From NCBI RefSeq assembly GCF_963576615.1, contig NC_088717.1, positions 55,569,526-55,633,525 on the forward strand: a stretch of DNA of 64,000 bases, in the 5' to 3' direction. Under the pieces are notes generated by a model. It made no database searches, had not been told where the DNA came from, and saw nothing but the letters and a program-made list of their open reading frames with translations. The translations under genes were made by a program, and so were the position numbers. Position 1 is the stretch's first letter. Every line of letters begins with the position of its first letter. Below, piece by piece: positions 24,914 to 37,473 of this stretch. This stretch comes from Watersipora subatra. Taxonomy: Eukaryota; Bryozoa; Gymnolaemata; Cheilostomatida; Watersiporidae.

Positions 24914-27629
24914 CTGTAGTATAAAATAATATTATTAATGCGGGTGATTGGCATACGAATCAAAAAGTAGTGCGTTATCATTACAGTAGCATAAATATTT
25001 GTTATAAATTCAAAAAATTATAACAAATATTTATATTTGGTATAAATTCAAAAGTTTATAGCAAATATAAATATATTTATGTATTTATATTTATTATGAA
25101 TATATAAATAGTATTTTATGTTCATTTCATATAATATTTTATTTTAATTTTAAAAAGTATAAAGATATGTGATTTGATATTGGTAAATATTGACTATAAA
25201 TAAAATTTATTTATATCTAAAGTCAAAAATTTATAAACTCAAACATTTTTAATGATCTAAACCATGGTATTCTCAACAACATAAAATTGCTACTCTAAAC
25301 AGGCATCACCCGTGACAGTGTTGGTGTATGAGTACTTGGTAATTTTATTCCTTTAACATCGGTCTAGAGCTACTAATATTATTAGAGCATTACAAAGCTT
25401 GCAGAAAAATAGTGACAACTGTGGGCCAGCCCCTCTCTGTTATGCGAAATCAACAGAAGTCATCTGCTCTAGTTCACTCATCAATCTTCATTGTATGTCA
25501 TTTTCATCTAAACTACGTCATCCGCACATCCTTGGATTGCGGTTGTAAATAATAAACTTCATCGCATGATTTTTTTAAATACAGTATACCGCTGGTTCCA
25601 TTGAATGTCAAGTTTTTACTTCCAATTCGTAAAATATCGTCAAGCCATTTTCATAGATGAAATGTCAATTGCAAATTTTGAAAAAGTAGAACAGGTTTTT
25701 ATTTGAATGCTTCCTTTTTTATGCAATTATCAAAGAATTGAATCACATACAATCACACTGTATTAATGCCAGTTAGAAAAATCTAATAATTAGTGTTCCA
25801 AATTCCTTATCAAGGTGTATCGAACTTACTGGGTATATACTTTGATTATGATTGCGCCTATGATTTCATGATTATCATGGCTCAGTATTATCACTCAATA
25901 TCATAAATCCCATTGACAATTTTTGTTGTTTTTGCAGTGCTTTCACCTTAAACATACTACGCAACCAATCTGTAGGCAACCAGTCACAGATGAACAACCC
26001 GTACTCTAATACTTAGTGCTCTACGGTTAAGGTTCTTTTGAGTTAATTTTACCAAATTTGTATTTACAGAGAAACCAATTTTACAAATTGTTTTTGTATT
26101 TCATATAAAGTTAACTTATTGATTAATGGGGAGCCAAAACACTTACAATACTTGTTTATAATTGCTGCCATTTTTTTTCTCGTCTCTCTGTGCAAATTTT
26201 CTTATCCGCTCAGTGTTGGATTTTCAATGTATCGAGCTAGAGAAAGTAAATTGCATGATCATACTTTCTAATATTCTCAAAAAACATATTGCTTTTTCAT
26301 GACCTTCTACTCTACTTTGTAGAACATTGAAAGTTGATTGAGAAAGAATGATGACAGTCAGAAGATAGGGTGATATGACGATACATACGTTATTGAACAA
26401 ATACTAGTACAAGTACAGATACTACCATTTCAAGATGTATCACTGGCATGATGGTGCTTATATGTGATGAATGAGAAAATGGAGCAAATAAATCTGTAAC
26501 TGGATGTTTGTATTTTTTTGCAGAATAAATCCTAAACTTATAATATATCTATTGATTCAATTGATGAAATAGGAAAACTTCAGCAAGTAAAAATACTACA
26601 AGGATGTGTACTTAGCATATGAACTGTTGTGTGTACAAAAGTAGCCCAATTCCTCCAAATTATACAAAAGTGAGTAATTTTGTAAAGTCTAAATGATATT
26701 CAATTCTAAATAGTCTTTTAATCTATACTTGTTATATAGCAAAGCTAAAGAGAAGGAGCAGTTATAGTCAATTATAGTAGCTATGCAAGGAGATGTGGGT
26801 TTTTACTTCATTTTAAAGATATTTACTACAGCATTACAAAGTGGTTGAAGCTATGGTCACTAGCATAATTTTATCAAATGTGCTTAATTGTTTTGTGGTC
26901 TTTTTGTTAATTTAGAGTTGGCTCATTTTTATGTCATATTTTTTTCTTGCTAAAATATTATTGTTTAGTAATTAAAATGTTTTGTATCAAAGTGAAATAA
27001 CAGGTTATATGCAGAAAAATCAGATTTTTATGAGAGCCTTCTTTTGCTCATTTATGATGGATGACACTATTGTAAATCATAACTTGTATTTGTAATTTAC
27101 TCTGTATATATGCATATGTACTCAAGGGTGATCTTAACTGCCTGTGAGGGAGGCGCCATGTAAAAATGGAACATAATGGTATGCATTAGGAGATAAAAAC
27201 AACTCTAAAGTTATGCAATGATATATTGACCAACAACCATTGATCACTTTTAGTGATGGGCTGCTGATAACATATAAAAATACTCAGTTATTGACATGTG
27301 TCTGGATGTATAAGAGTAACAACTTCAAAAATACATACGCTTGTTTTTTGCTTAATGATTCAATAAAAATGTGGTTTTAACTTCAATAAAACGCTTTGCT
27401 GCAAATAAATGGCTGTTAAATCACCATGGTTCCCAATAATCAACTCAAATTAAATTTTTATATTTGCAAGGATTTGATATATGGATGATTATAGGATGTG
27501 ATATAAAAGATAATTTACATAATAAAATACATCAACACACGTTCATAACATGCATTCATCGTGCCATTCGAAATTTTCTGCATCACAATTCACAGAATTA
27601 AAGTAGGGGCAATATCCTAGATCGTAGGC

Positions 27630-27780
27630 ATAGTCTATCAGCTTGTAGACGTAATCTCCTGTAGGCAAAATCACTTGTAGACGTAATCTCCAGTAGGCAA
27701 AATCACTTGTAGACGTATTCTCCTGTAGGCAAAATCACTCGTAGGCGTAATCTCTGGCACCCTTCGGCAACATACATGTA
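27630..27780 (-). repeat. Right arm of the inverted repeat
   Basis: Four copies of a 32-bp unit (CTTGTAGACGTAATCTCCTG+TAGGCAAAATCA) followed by GGCACCCTTCGGCAAC. The reverse complement matches 22,510-22,630. It may be the other end of a large fold-back element or an independent insertion in opposite orientation. Confidence 0.6.
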
Positions 27781-28519
27781 TAAAATAATAATTGCCAGCA
27801 GACATTACACTTTCATCAGTGTTTAAGCAGCACATTAAGGTGGATTAAAGCACGAATTATTACAAAAAAGCAAGTAGATTGTTAATTTTGTTTCTATTAC
27901 AATCAGGAATCTATAGAAACCTAATAGGCTAAATATGGATAGATTAAAAGTTTTTGCTTCTTAATCGGCCTTTTTTATCTGTCAAGACAAAATAATTTTG
28001 TTTCTTTACTGGTGTGGTAAAAGTGGGATGTATGAATTGATTGCTTTTTAAAGAAGTAAATGCATTTTCTTGCAAAACTCTCGTTCTCTGGTCATAGAAC
28101 CATAAAAATCTAGGTATATAGCAATTTAACGTGAAACTTTTTATGGAACTAAACGCAGCACTGTTTTTCACTATGTACATGATGATAGATAGTTGTCTTT
28201 TCTTTTAGAGAAGAACCAATCAAAATTGCAGCAATTTAAACAACATTCCGTTTTAAATTGACAAACTTGTCTGACACGTAGAAGGTAACTTTGCAAACAT
28301 GCTTATGTGATGTTACCTACATAAAACATAGCAATTGATGATAAAGATTTCTGAAGCTTTGTATTAAAGAGTAATTCTTCTCATCTTTATATTATGCTAA
28401 GATTATGAAATGAAGAAATGCACTTGGTAAATTTAGAATTCGTAGGGTAGGAATAACTTTGGCATGCTTAAATACTATGTTAAATATACTTACACACATA
28501 CCGTTAATGGTGCGTGTTC

Positions 28520-28970
28520 TATCTATCTATCTCGATAAAATATCTCTTGTGGCCCGATAAGCCTTTAGAGATAAGATGCGACTATAACGATAAAAGAGAT
28601 CAGATATTCTTATAAAATCGAGAGTTAAATAAAATCTGCCATTGAGCTTGTTCCATATATATATCAAAACTTCATGACTCGGTTAAAAAATGAGAACTTC
28701 ATGGCATCTGTATTAATAGTGTGCCTAATATTAGACCCACGAGTAAAATAGGCAGAGTTGCACAGTGTAAACTTTTTAAAATCGACCATAAGGTCTTGAT
28801 TTAAAATTTTCAGTAAAGTGTTTTTATCCTTAGTGCATCTTCTCTCTTCAAGAGTGTGCCAAGACATGTTTTCCATTGAAGATGTAATACTGTCATACTT
28901 TCTAAAACCGCTTGCCCATCTGAACGCTCTTCTGTTTATGGCTTCTAAATCCCTAATGATGTACATAAAA
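28520..28970 (-). mobile_element. LINE 3' fragment with tetranucleotide tail
   Basis: A minus-strand ORF (28664-28966) reads LEAINRRAFRWASGFRKYDS, then MSWHTLEERRC and NSAYFTRGSN. Past a frameshift in a TA tract it continues WNKLNGRFYLTLDFIRIS. This is the end of a LINE ORF2, as after the fragment at 23.8-24.1 kb. It is followed by a GATA-type tract at 28,520-28,536, which fits a LINE microsatellite tail. It is 5'-truncated, and its position relative to the other fragment shows it is a separate insertion. Confidence 0.75.
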
Positions 28971-29114
28971 TCATGTACATGTGTTCAATATCATGCAGCT
29001 TTTATTTATTTTCTCAAGTTTGATTAAACAAATCTGAAAATTTGTGGTTTTGTAATCGCCAATCAGCGACCGGGTCATTAATCTTTAAAAGTAAATTATG
29101 TACTTTGTATAAAG

Positions 29115-32100
29115 ATGGACCCTACAGACAGCCCTGATTCAGATGGGCCAGAGGAAGTTGAAGGCGCAGAACATACATGGGTAATCAGCATTGAGGATGA
29201 TGATGCAGAAGAACTTGATTTTAACCAAGCACGAATAAATAAGCTACAAAATCTGGAAGTTCTTTCTCAGATTCAAGTGAGTAAGCTCAGGTAGAGTAAA
29301 CTGCGTTACGTGGGACAGTAGAACTAATCACTTCGGTGAACTGTATTCTAGCAGTCTTTTTGATTCATTCTTATGGAATTGAGAAAAAACAGGCAAATCT
29401 TTTCCAGCTTAATTACAATAATTCAAATAAATTCGACACAGCACTTTATTTAATATACAATGTAGCCTACTGCTTTCTTGGCTTACTCATTTTTGTAAAA
29501 AAATAATGAATATGGGACTATGTGATATTTTTAAGTGTACTGTTGTATTTCATGTGGCAAATATCACAGCAATAAGGTTAGCTGATTCTAACTGCACGAA
29601 TGCTGATAGTTTAAATACCAAGGGGCTTAAAAAATAGGAATGTGCAATAGCAGCGTGTTAAAGGATCGCACTTAGCAAGGGCATCATTTTGAAATAGACC
29701 AACTTGATTGTCCTCTAAAACATTGACTTATCACCATTTCTTTCATGAGACTGTTTCCTAAACCTCTTTTGTTTTAAATTTAGGGTTGTGTTTTTTTTCA
29801 GAGTCTTTTAGAGCATGTGGTATTCTAGTTAGATAGTAAATCATTTAATTTTTTGACGTTGCTACCATTTTCAGCATTACCAAATTTAGTCATTTTTTGA
29901 TATTCGAATTATTATCAGCGTAAGAAGTCTTTTCTCTATCGCTTCCGCTCATAATTTTTAACTTGTTAGTTGACAAACTGCTTTTAATAGTACACTTTGA
30001 TCAACATAGTAAGATATGACATTTGTTTTAGTTTAGTCACTGGAAACAATTTTTACATCAGTTTTTGTCAGGACCTTCAATGAACCAAGTACTGTGCTGT
30101 GAAAATGCTGTGTTTTGCATTTGAGCTTTTAACATGCTTTTATGTATAATAGACTACAACTTGGTGCTGTCAAGACCTCAAAGTATATATCTTAGATATA
30201 TGAGTTAGATCTTTGACCATTTTCATTGTACACTCAATTTAGTGTGCTAATACATACAAGCATCTGTGCGAATGCAACAGTTTTGATTTGCTGGTACTAT
30301 TTATCTTGGTATTGGAGGCATATCAAGCTCCTGTGTGCTCTCATAACAAGTTGCCTGTGTTCCTGTGTTTCGTGTGTAAACTAAGAAAGGTCTAATAATT
30401 ACAGAGTTTAGGCTTTAGACAGAACCTCATCAAGAAGATTGAAGGTCTTTCAACGTTGACGACACTCGTAGAGTTGAGTCTGTATGACAACCAGATCACG
30501 CAGATCGAGGGCTTGGAGACACTGCTAAACCTTGAGTATGTTTCTCAGTCGAATGAGCAGGCTTGTCTTACAACATTATATCAATAACTAGTTATTCTTC
30601 TGTCTACTATTCATCTTAATTATTGATTGTCATGCTAATATAAAATATGCGGATAGTAATCTAGCAGCACACTTATTTGCAAACATACCTATATATTATA
30701 TATATATATATATATATGCATTAAGGGACCCTTTAATTGTGGCACAAGGTCTCATTGCCACTTGCTCTCTGGTAAAAACCAGTCATCACTCAGCAAGTGC
30801 TGGCGTGAATAGCGTGACAGTTGCGTGTTGTCACTATCTCAGCTAGTGGGGTGAGAAGAGCAGACACACTTCATTCCACGTTTTCCCATGATGCAGTGGA
30901 TCATCTGCTTCATCGAGTTATATGTAGATTTATTTTTTTGAAATTTGACTTTTCAGTTGCATTTCCTTTGATTCAATTAGTATTTACTGTCGTTCTGAAG
31001 CAATAAACCCTGTGAAGGCAAGCGGTTACTTTCTTCTGTGACAAGTGAAGGCAAGTGGTTTCTTTGTCTGTGACAAGTGAAGGCAAGTGGTTACTTTGTC
31101 TACAAAAATCTTAAGAATAGTTACTTTCTTAGTGTTGAGTTGAGATATTTCACTTTAATTACTGAGATTGGTAAGGAGTTATGGAAAAGCAGGTCGCACA
31201 TCATATCTGAGCAGTTTGAGGTGAATAAGGTGTTTACTATCGAGTGGTTGAGAGTTTTGGGTACCTGCTTGTAGTCGTCACTCAGTGTCTAACCTATAAA
31301 CTGAGCATTCACTAGGCACACTCGCAGGTAAGCTAGTTGTGTATGGCCAGTAGTGATGTGGCTAGCAGTGATGTGGCCAGCCGTGATGTGGTCAGTAGTG
31401 ATGTGGCTAGCAGTGATGTGGCCAGCCATGATGTGGTCAGCCGTGATGTGGCCAGCCGTGATGTGGCCAGCCGTGATGTGGCCAGCCGTGATGTGGCCAG
31501 CCGTGATGTAGCCAGCCGTGATGTGGCCAGCCGTGATGTGGCCAGCCGTGATGTGGCTAGGGGTGATGTCCTTGTCTTTTTTACCAGGACCCTTGACCTT
31601 TCCTTCAACAGACTCAGAAAGATAGAGAATATAGAGCATCTGGTGAAGCTGCGTAAACTCTATCTGGCCGACAACAAAATCAGTAAGATAGAGAATTTTG
31701 CTAGTCTCACACAAATAACTTGCCTTGAGCTTGGCTCTAACAGAATACGGGTAAGTCAGGTCTCCATTATATCTAGTCTAACGGCATCTTTTTAAATTGC
31801 TTCATGCTTCTGTGAAAAAGAGCAAAACTTACAGTATATTTGGTTGTTTCAAGTAGTAGGTTTTATCGGCAGCCAGTTGCTGTCACTCACATTTATTTCA
31901 TGTATCATTCATGACTTCATACTCCCTTGGCTATATTAAGCATTAGCGCTGTGTAAGTTCCTACTAATTACGTAAACGAAGACGAAATATCCATAGCCTT
32001 AGCTCCTGAATTATGGGAGATAGTTTGTAGTGTGTGCATCACTTTTAAGGTAATCAACAGACAGCTTTATACTGTTCGTGTGGGTCTACGTCATCAAATA

Positions 32101-34899
32101 ACGGGTTTACATCGTAGTATATTTCTTAACTTGTGGTCAAACGCACATGCACATTTTTACAAGTGACAAGACTACCAATATTTGGTGTTAAACATTGATA
32201 ATTATAACATGGTATCAATAAATTGTTTCTATTGAAAGCGCTGCATAAACCCCTTGATGAATGTCAATATACTAGTTTTTCAAGTGGAGATATCAGTGAG
32301 GACATATTCATTGCCATTTTAAAAATTTGACCTGACAGCTCTAAGCTAGTAAAGAGTTGACCAATACTAATAGAACTAGATGAGCTCTTAAATGGAGCAA
32401 TTAGTATGATGGTTCTACTCCTTTCCTTCTCATTTCCTTCCTACATTCTATTGTTAGAAATGTCTGTTTCAAGTTAACTGGTACTACAAATATTGCATTC
32501 GGTAATTGTAGAACTTTTCAGGATTCCAAAATGTATTATAGCTGTTCTCTACCACATACTCATTGTACAACATAAATTATATGGATGTTCTAACTAATTT
32601 TTGTTGTACTTTTGTATTCTTGTCCAAAATCTCTGTTTCAATGTTGGCTCAAGTACTAACCAATCAGAGAAGTTTAATCCTGTTCTTAACCAATCAGGTA
32701 ATTGAGAACCTGGAGACCCTGGTCAATCTAGAGGAACTGTACCTTGGCAAGAACAAAATTTCCAGACTTGAAGGCTTGGAAGCCCTCAGCAAGCTCACCC
32801 TTCTTAGTATTCAGGTATCCCATGATTCTATCTCAGTCAACATTGGGCTTGAGCGCATAACTACATATATATATGGGTTTTGTACTCCTATTGTTTGAAA
32901 GCTTGAAAAAACATTGGAGTTATCTTTCCATTGTCATGGGTGCCTATTGTAAATTTAGGCTTCCACTTTTCTGCAGCATCTTCTATTTTACTTATGTAAT
33001 TTAGTCATTAGTAATGTCTCCTTGTACCCGTACAATACTGTTGCATAGGAGAAATGTGCGCATTCATTACAATGTGCTAGTTCAACGGAGCCTACTGTAG
33101 TCACCCTCAACTTTTGTATCCAGTGAGCCATACATCATCTTAATGACAAATGGTGTGAAATTAGCACCATTCAATAGGTAATTGTTAGCTAATGAATGGT
33201 TCCAGTGCTGCTATAAGTGCATAGTTATTCTTGGCTATGCCCATTTGCCGAGACTCAGTTAACGGGCATCAAAACTTGTTTGTCTCGTAACTTTTCCATT
33301 GTTAACTGGCTGCCTATAATTCGAATCAGCCAGGATGAGGTGTATATGGTAGACTCAACTAGTATTTGCCAAGCTAATAAACCAAAGCCCATGCGTGCTC
33401 TTAGCAATAAGCTGTTCATTACCTTAGTTCTATGAAATTGGAATCTGTTTGAAGCCTAATCCATGAAATCCTTTTGCGGTTTGATGATCAAATCAAAAAT
33501 GGCAGGCTTTTATAATTTCAGAGTAATAGACTGCTAAAGCTGGAGAACTTGGAGTCACTTCCTCTTGACCAGCTTTATGCGAGCCACAATGGCCTAGAGT
33601 GCATAGAGAATCTGTCTAAGCAGGTGATCTTCATGCGTCTTCTGTGCGTGTACCAATAGCAATTGTTGATACATATATATGGTATATATATGTCTATATA
33701 TGGTATATATATTGGTATATGTTCTCTAAACACACTTCTTCTTATGAACTCTTTTAAAGGTAGCTATGACAACACTTGATCTGGCAGGAAACAGAATTTC
33801 ATCACTCGATGGTCTTAACGAGCTTACCAGTCTGGAGGAATTGTGGGTAGGTCCTCAAAATTGATTTAATCATGTGTTGCACAAGTCACAGTTAATTCAC
33901 TATTAAATTGTTAGTCATTAGAGTAATGCAGGATATGCAGTAATGTAGGAAAGCTCAGACAACCGGTGCTGGCTGAAAATTAACTGTTAAAGCAAGCAAA
34001 GAATTGTCAGTCCTCTAGTTCTGTCTCTTAGTAGCAAACAGCTCAGTACATGCTACATATGGGCCTTGTTTAACAAGACATCAGCTTTCTTGTCAAGTTA
34101 CTCTATAGCTGGATATGGGATTATTTGATATTACATCACGGGTAACAGGGAACACAAAGTTATCTATTTAAACGGATGGAATAGAATTTCTTTTTGACAC
34201 CGTTTATACACGCTGCCACTAATCGTCTGAGCTGATGGTGTCCTCTGCTTGATTGTGCAGATGAATGACAACAGGGTAGCTGACTGGCAAGAGGTGGACA
34301 AGCTTGCTTCACTCAAATCGCTGCACACTGTTTACTTAGAGCGAAACCCTATCTGGACAAGTCCTGATGAGCCCCATAGAGGTAGCAGATATCAGTCAAT
34401 GATTCTTTACTTGTTTACACAGTTTATATTCTTTGCATTTTGCATTCATTAGTGTTGATAGCTGATATAACTCTCAGCTTCTATTGTGTTTGAGATGAAA
34501 GAACCCAGTCTAATTCTCAAACCTAGTTCAGATTAGTAACGCCATACTTCTGTTCTAGCTAGTTAGCACATTGGAATGATGGTGCTTGCACAGCTAGCAA
34601 GAGTTATCCCCCCTCACAATGTTGTTATATATTGTTGTTGAGTGCAGTGACTACTATGCATTTATTATAATTTTGAGGTGTCCAAACGATTTGTAAGGGG
34701 AACCATCATTGACCAATCATGCAGCTCCGCATAGCTGTAGCAATATTGTAGGATAGAGAAATAGATCCCAAGCTATACAAGTTTTATGAGACCCATACTT
34801 ACATACGCTTTCCCCTTTATAGGCAATCCACACTACAGAAGGAAGATGATGCTAGCATTGCCTCAGTTGAAACAGTTAGATGCTACCGCTACAAGATAG
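29115..34899 (+). CDS. PPP1R7: PPP1R7 / SDS22, leucine-rich-repeat regulator of protein phosphatase 1
   Basis: Eight exons: 29115-29276, 30405-30535, 31588-31750, 32698-32814, 33522-33623, 33760-33846, 34261-34381, 34823-34899; 960 nt including TAG, 319 residues (human is 360). Phases are consistent throughout. An acidic N-terminus (MDPTDSPDSDGPEEVEGAEH) leads into 22-residue SDS22-type leucine-rich repeats, for example LVELSLYDNQITQIEGLETL, LRKLYLADNKISKIENFASL and LEELYLGKNKISRLEGLEAL. It ends with the LRR cap VYLERNPIW...NPHYRRKMMLALPQLKQLDAT, the SDS22 hallmark. SDS22 binds the catalytic subunit of PP1 and guides its assembly and turnover in nucleus and cytosol. The ATG is chosen because the acidic leader follows at once. 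Exon 5 codes a slightly irregular repeat (DQLYASHNGLECIENL). The gene is complete and divergent from HERC2. Confidence 0.96.
31013..31100. repeat. Three imperfect 32-34-bp tandem copies in PPP1R7 intron 2
   Basis: GAAGGCAAG(C/T)GGTTACTTTC-type units begin at 31013, 31047 and about 31079. The array is short and intronic. Confidence 0.75.
31345..31570. repeat. 15-bp minisatellite just upstream of PPP1R7 exon 3
   Basis: About 15 units of GATGTGGCCAGCCGT and close variants (TAGCAGTGATGTGG). The array ends 17 bp before the acceptor AG at 31586-31587. As the unit is five codons long it stays open in several frames (ASRDV..., RLATS...), and one frame runs into the true exon; the upstream part is not coding. 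Its purine-rich plus strand leaves only CTTGTCTTTTTTACCAG as the polypyrimidine tract. Confidence 0.93.
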
Positions 34900-35521
34900 T
34901 CTAGAAAAGTGAAAGTTTTAACTGCTATAATTATATTTTTCTTATATCTGAATGACTATCAAAAGCTTGCGAAACTGTGGTAATTATTTTATATTTAAAA
35001 TTATCAATGATGTCATTCATGCTGATTCTAGTTTTACGCTTTTCCATATCTGCTGCTGAGCATGAACCCAAAATATAAGAAATGTTAATTAAATTTGTCT
35101 ATAAGAGCAATATTCGTCTTTGTCTTTTGGGGATTTCCGAACTACATCAAATTTAGCCAGTTGAGGTTTTCCCTCTGCATGTCTATCAAGGAGTTTGAAG
35201 ATTGAGAGCTGGCTGGTGTCAAAAGGTGTCAAACAGATCAATTTTATTGATATAGCCATATAACAAAAGCTTCTACCAAGTGTTATAATTTATGATATTG
35301 CCCATCAAGTTACCTAATGTGATTTTAAGCCGTTTTGAAATAATATTTAGGTCGGAAATAAAGTGGCTGTTAATTAAATATTGTTCATGTTGCATCTTTG
35401 TACTATATAAGACTAGTTATTAGTAGATGTAGTTTTTACTTTTTTCAGATTGTTTTTTAAATACTTCAAGCTACAATTATTTTTATAGTTGAGAAATAAC
35501 TTTAAACTAGCAAGCCCGACA

Positions 35522-36185
35522 TTCTTCATTATTTACCCAAGTCTGTCCTAGGTTCTTCATTATTTACCCAAGTCTGTCCTAGGTTCTTCATTATTTACAT
35601 GAGCATGCCTTAGTCCAGGAGTCATGAACCTTTTTGACTGAGAAACCCAAAAACGCACGTTTCAAAATTTAATTTTAGGAGAGCCATATGTATATTTTGA
35701 ATCTCAAAAACATAAAATGGAAAAACAAGACCAACAAATTTAGTTTGTTTGAACAATTTTAGAGTATAAGAAAACTGAATTTATTTGGAACAAAAATGTT
35801 CAAATAACAATTTTTCTTGTAGCCATCTTTTGGTTTGAAGGGTTTACCTTTTTGATCTAAAAATGACTCGTGCGGTCTCTGTGCGGCCTGTGCAGAGTGG
35901 AGTACAGAAAGCACTAGAAACTCTTTGCTGCGCTCACCACATCAACAAGTTGCAAATGAAAATATATTTCTATTGAATGGACATTATTTTTATTTTGTTT
36001 ATTGTTACTGTAATTTCAAAATTATTTGTATTATTATGTTAATTAAATTGACAAAAAAAATATGGATTATTTTTCTACTAATTTATCAAAGAGCCAGAGG
36101 TAATCATCAAAAGAGCCATAGTTTCCCTACCCCTGCCTTAGGCTCTTCATGATTTACCTGCGCATATTATAGGCTCTTCATATCC
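35522..36185. repeat. 31-bp tandem array split by a hAT insertion
   Basis: Units of TTCTTCATTATTTACCCAAG+TCTGTCCTAGG start at 35522, 35553 and 35584 (period 31). After the hAT element, diverged units resume (CTCTTCATGATTTACCTGCG at 36,143; CTCTTCATATCC at 36,174). Confidence 0.85.
35616..36135. mobile_element. Non-autonomous hAT-superfamily MITE
   Basis: Begins CAGGAGTCATGAACC and ends GGAAACTATGGCTC on the reverse strand after CAGGGGTA, the usual hAT terminal pattern (CAGGGGT...AACC). It is flanked by an 8-bp target duplication: CCTTAGTC at 35608-35615 and CCTTAGGC at 36136-36143, one mismatch. About 520 bp, no transposase. It interrupts the 31-bp array. Confidence 0.88.
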
Positions 36186-37249
36186 TAGTATTTTTCCTAA
36201 TGAGTTATATAGCTGGTATATGTAACCATATAAGTAGTGTAGTCCTTGTTCAATCTGTTAATGGTGAAAACAACATCCTTGGATATCCCGAGCCCCTAAT
36301 CTCAACAACATCTTTTTATTGCTGTCGGTCAAAGTTGTTTGAACAAAGGACTGCTTAAGTAATTATGGAATAAGTCCAAGATCACACCTTCTGGTGCCTC
36401 GACCGCTGCCCCGACCGCTGCCCTCAATGACCATACATCGCTGAGAACCTGCACACTGAAATAGTAAAGACAAAAAGCCGACGCTGCACATTTTGTTAGA
36501 CACTGGCAAAGTTTTTGTTCACCCGTAAAGTTCCAACGCACTTTTAAAGTCATTGTAGAAGCTGAGCAGCATGTGGTGCTTATAGTGTTGATACATGACT
36601 AACGAACAGAATGGAGGAATTTATGGACTAGGAATATCAAAAAATGTTTTCATACTGATACAGCACAAGTACCTGGATATTGAATTAATTTAGATAATTT
36701 CCAGATTGATAACAAAAGCTCGCTGGCAATGAAAACTAAACAGCAAGCAGCTAAGCATTTTACAGTTGAGATTTTTTTCAAATCTATGCTGTATATACAT
36801 ATGACATTAAGTAGAACATTCCAACATGGGTGACAAGTTTTTCTTAACTTGAAAAAACTGAAAAGCCAATAAGTTTGTCTGATGGAAAAACTAACAAGTA
36901 CACCTAGACATTGATTATGAAAAAAGCATAAAAATTAGTTCGCAGCAAAGAGAGCTTGATTTCTATACAATCTAAAGAATTAGGGAGCAGCCTGTTTACT
37001 TGCATTGATATAAAAGGTTGGCTGATCTTGTGTATGTCATGTGAAATACTGAAGATGTTTAGCTGCCTCTGTAGGTTGAGTATCCGTATGGGCTGAGAAG
37101 CAGAGGTATGTGATAATGTTCTGACGGGTTGGTTATACTGAACACTATCTGTAATCAAGCCAAGCTGACTATAACAACGCAGCTCTTTACTCACACCACC
37201 CAATTTCACTACACTGTTGTCAGTAATACAGTGCTGACAACATATATAT

Positions 37250-37440
37250 ATTAATATATCTAGTGGAAATCTTCTGCCAAAAAAGTGCTCAATGCCGTAA
37301 AGGCAGTGCATATATATATAATAGTCAAAATTCTTATCTTCTTTTAAATTATTTTATATATATAGATATATATATATATATATCTATATATATATCTATA
37401 TATATATATCTATATATATACATCTATATAGTATGTCATA
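37250..37440. repeat. (TATATC/GATATA)n low-complexity tract
   Basis: A self-complementary AT microsatellite between URAH and PPP1R7. Open frames here (YIYIYISIYIS...) are artefacts. Confidence 0.9.
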
Positions 37441-37473
37441 CCACATGTAGGATACAGCAGTGTGTGTAAGGTA

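Larger units (their letters stand above)
21730..29114. other. HERC2-PPP1R7 divergent intergenic region
   Basis: Outside the candidate exon at 24,773-24,913, the inverted-repeat arms and the two LINE fragments, this 7.4-kb AT-rich spacer shows nothing I can assign. Both flanking genes start from here, so their promoters must lie within it, but I see no dependable TATA or initiator signal. The 24.9-25.3 kb part is very AT-rich with repeated ATAACAAATATTTATA phrases. Confidence 0.5.

Noticed and set aside
31289-31587. ORFs in the 15-bp array, one continuing into PPP1R7 exon 3
   Set aside because: The array part is repeat; the exon starts at 31588 by acceptor, phase and family alignment.
32815-33521. 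U12-type intron (donor GTATCCC) in PPP1R7
   Set aside because: The donor departs from GTATCCTT and no TTCCTTAAC branch site is near the acceptor.
36329-36460. Minus-strand candidate exon VLSDVWSLRAAVGAAVEAPE as the URAH last exon
   Set aside because: It has a good acceptor and the right phase, but nothing resembling the HVPLLLSP or YRGS end of the transthyretin family.
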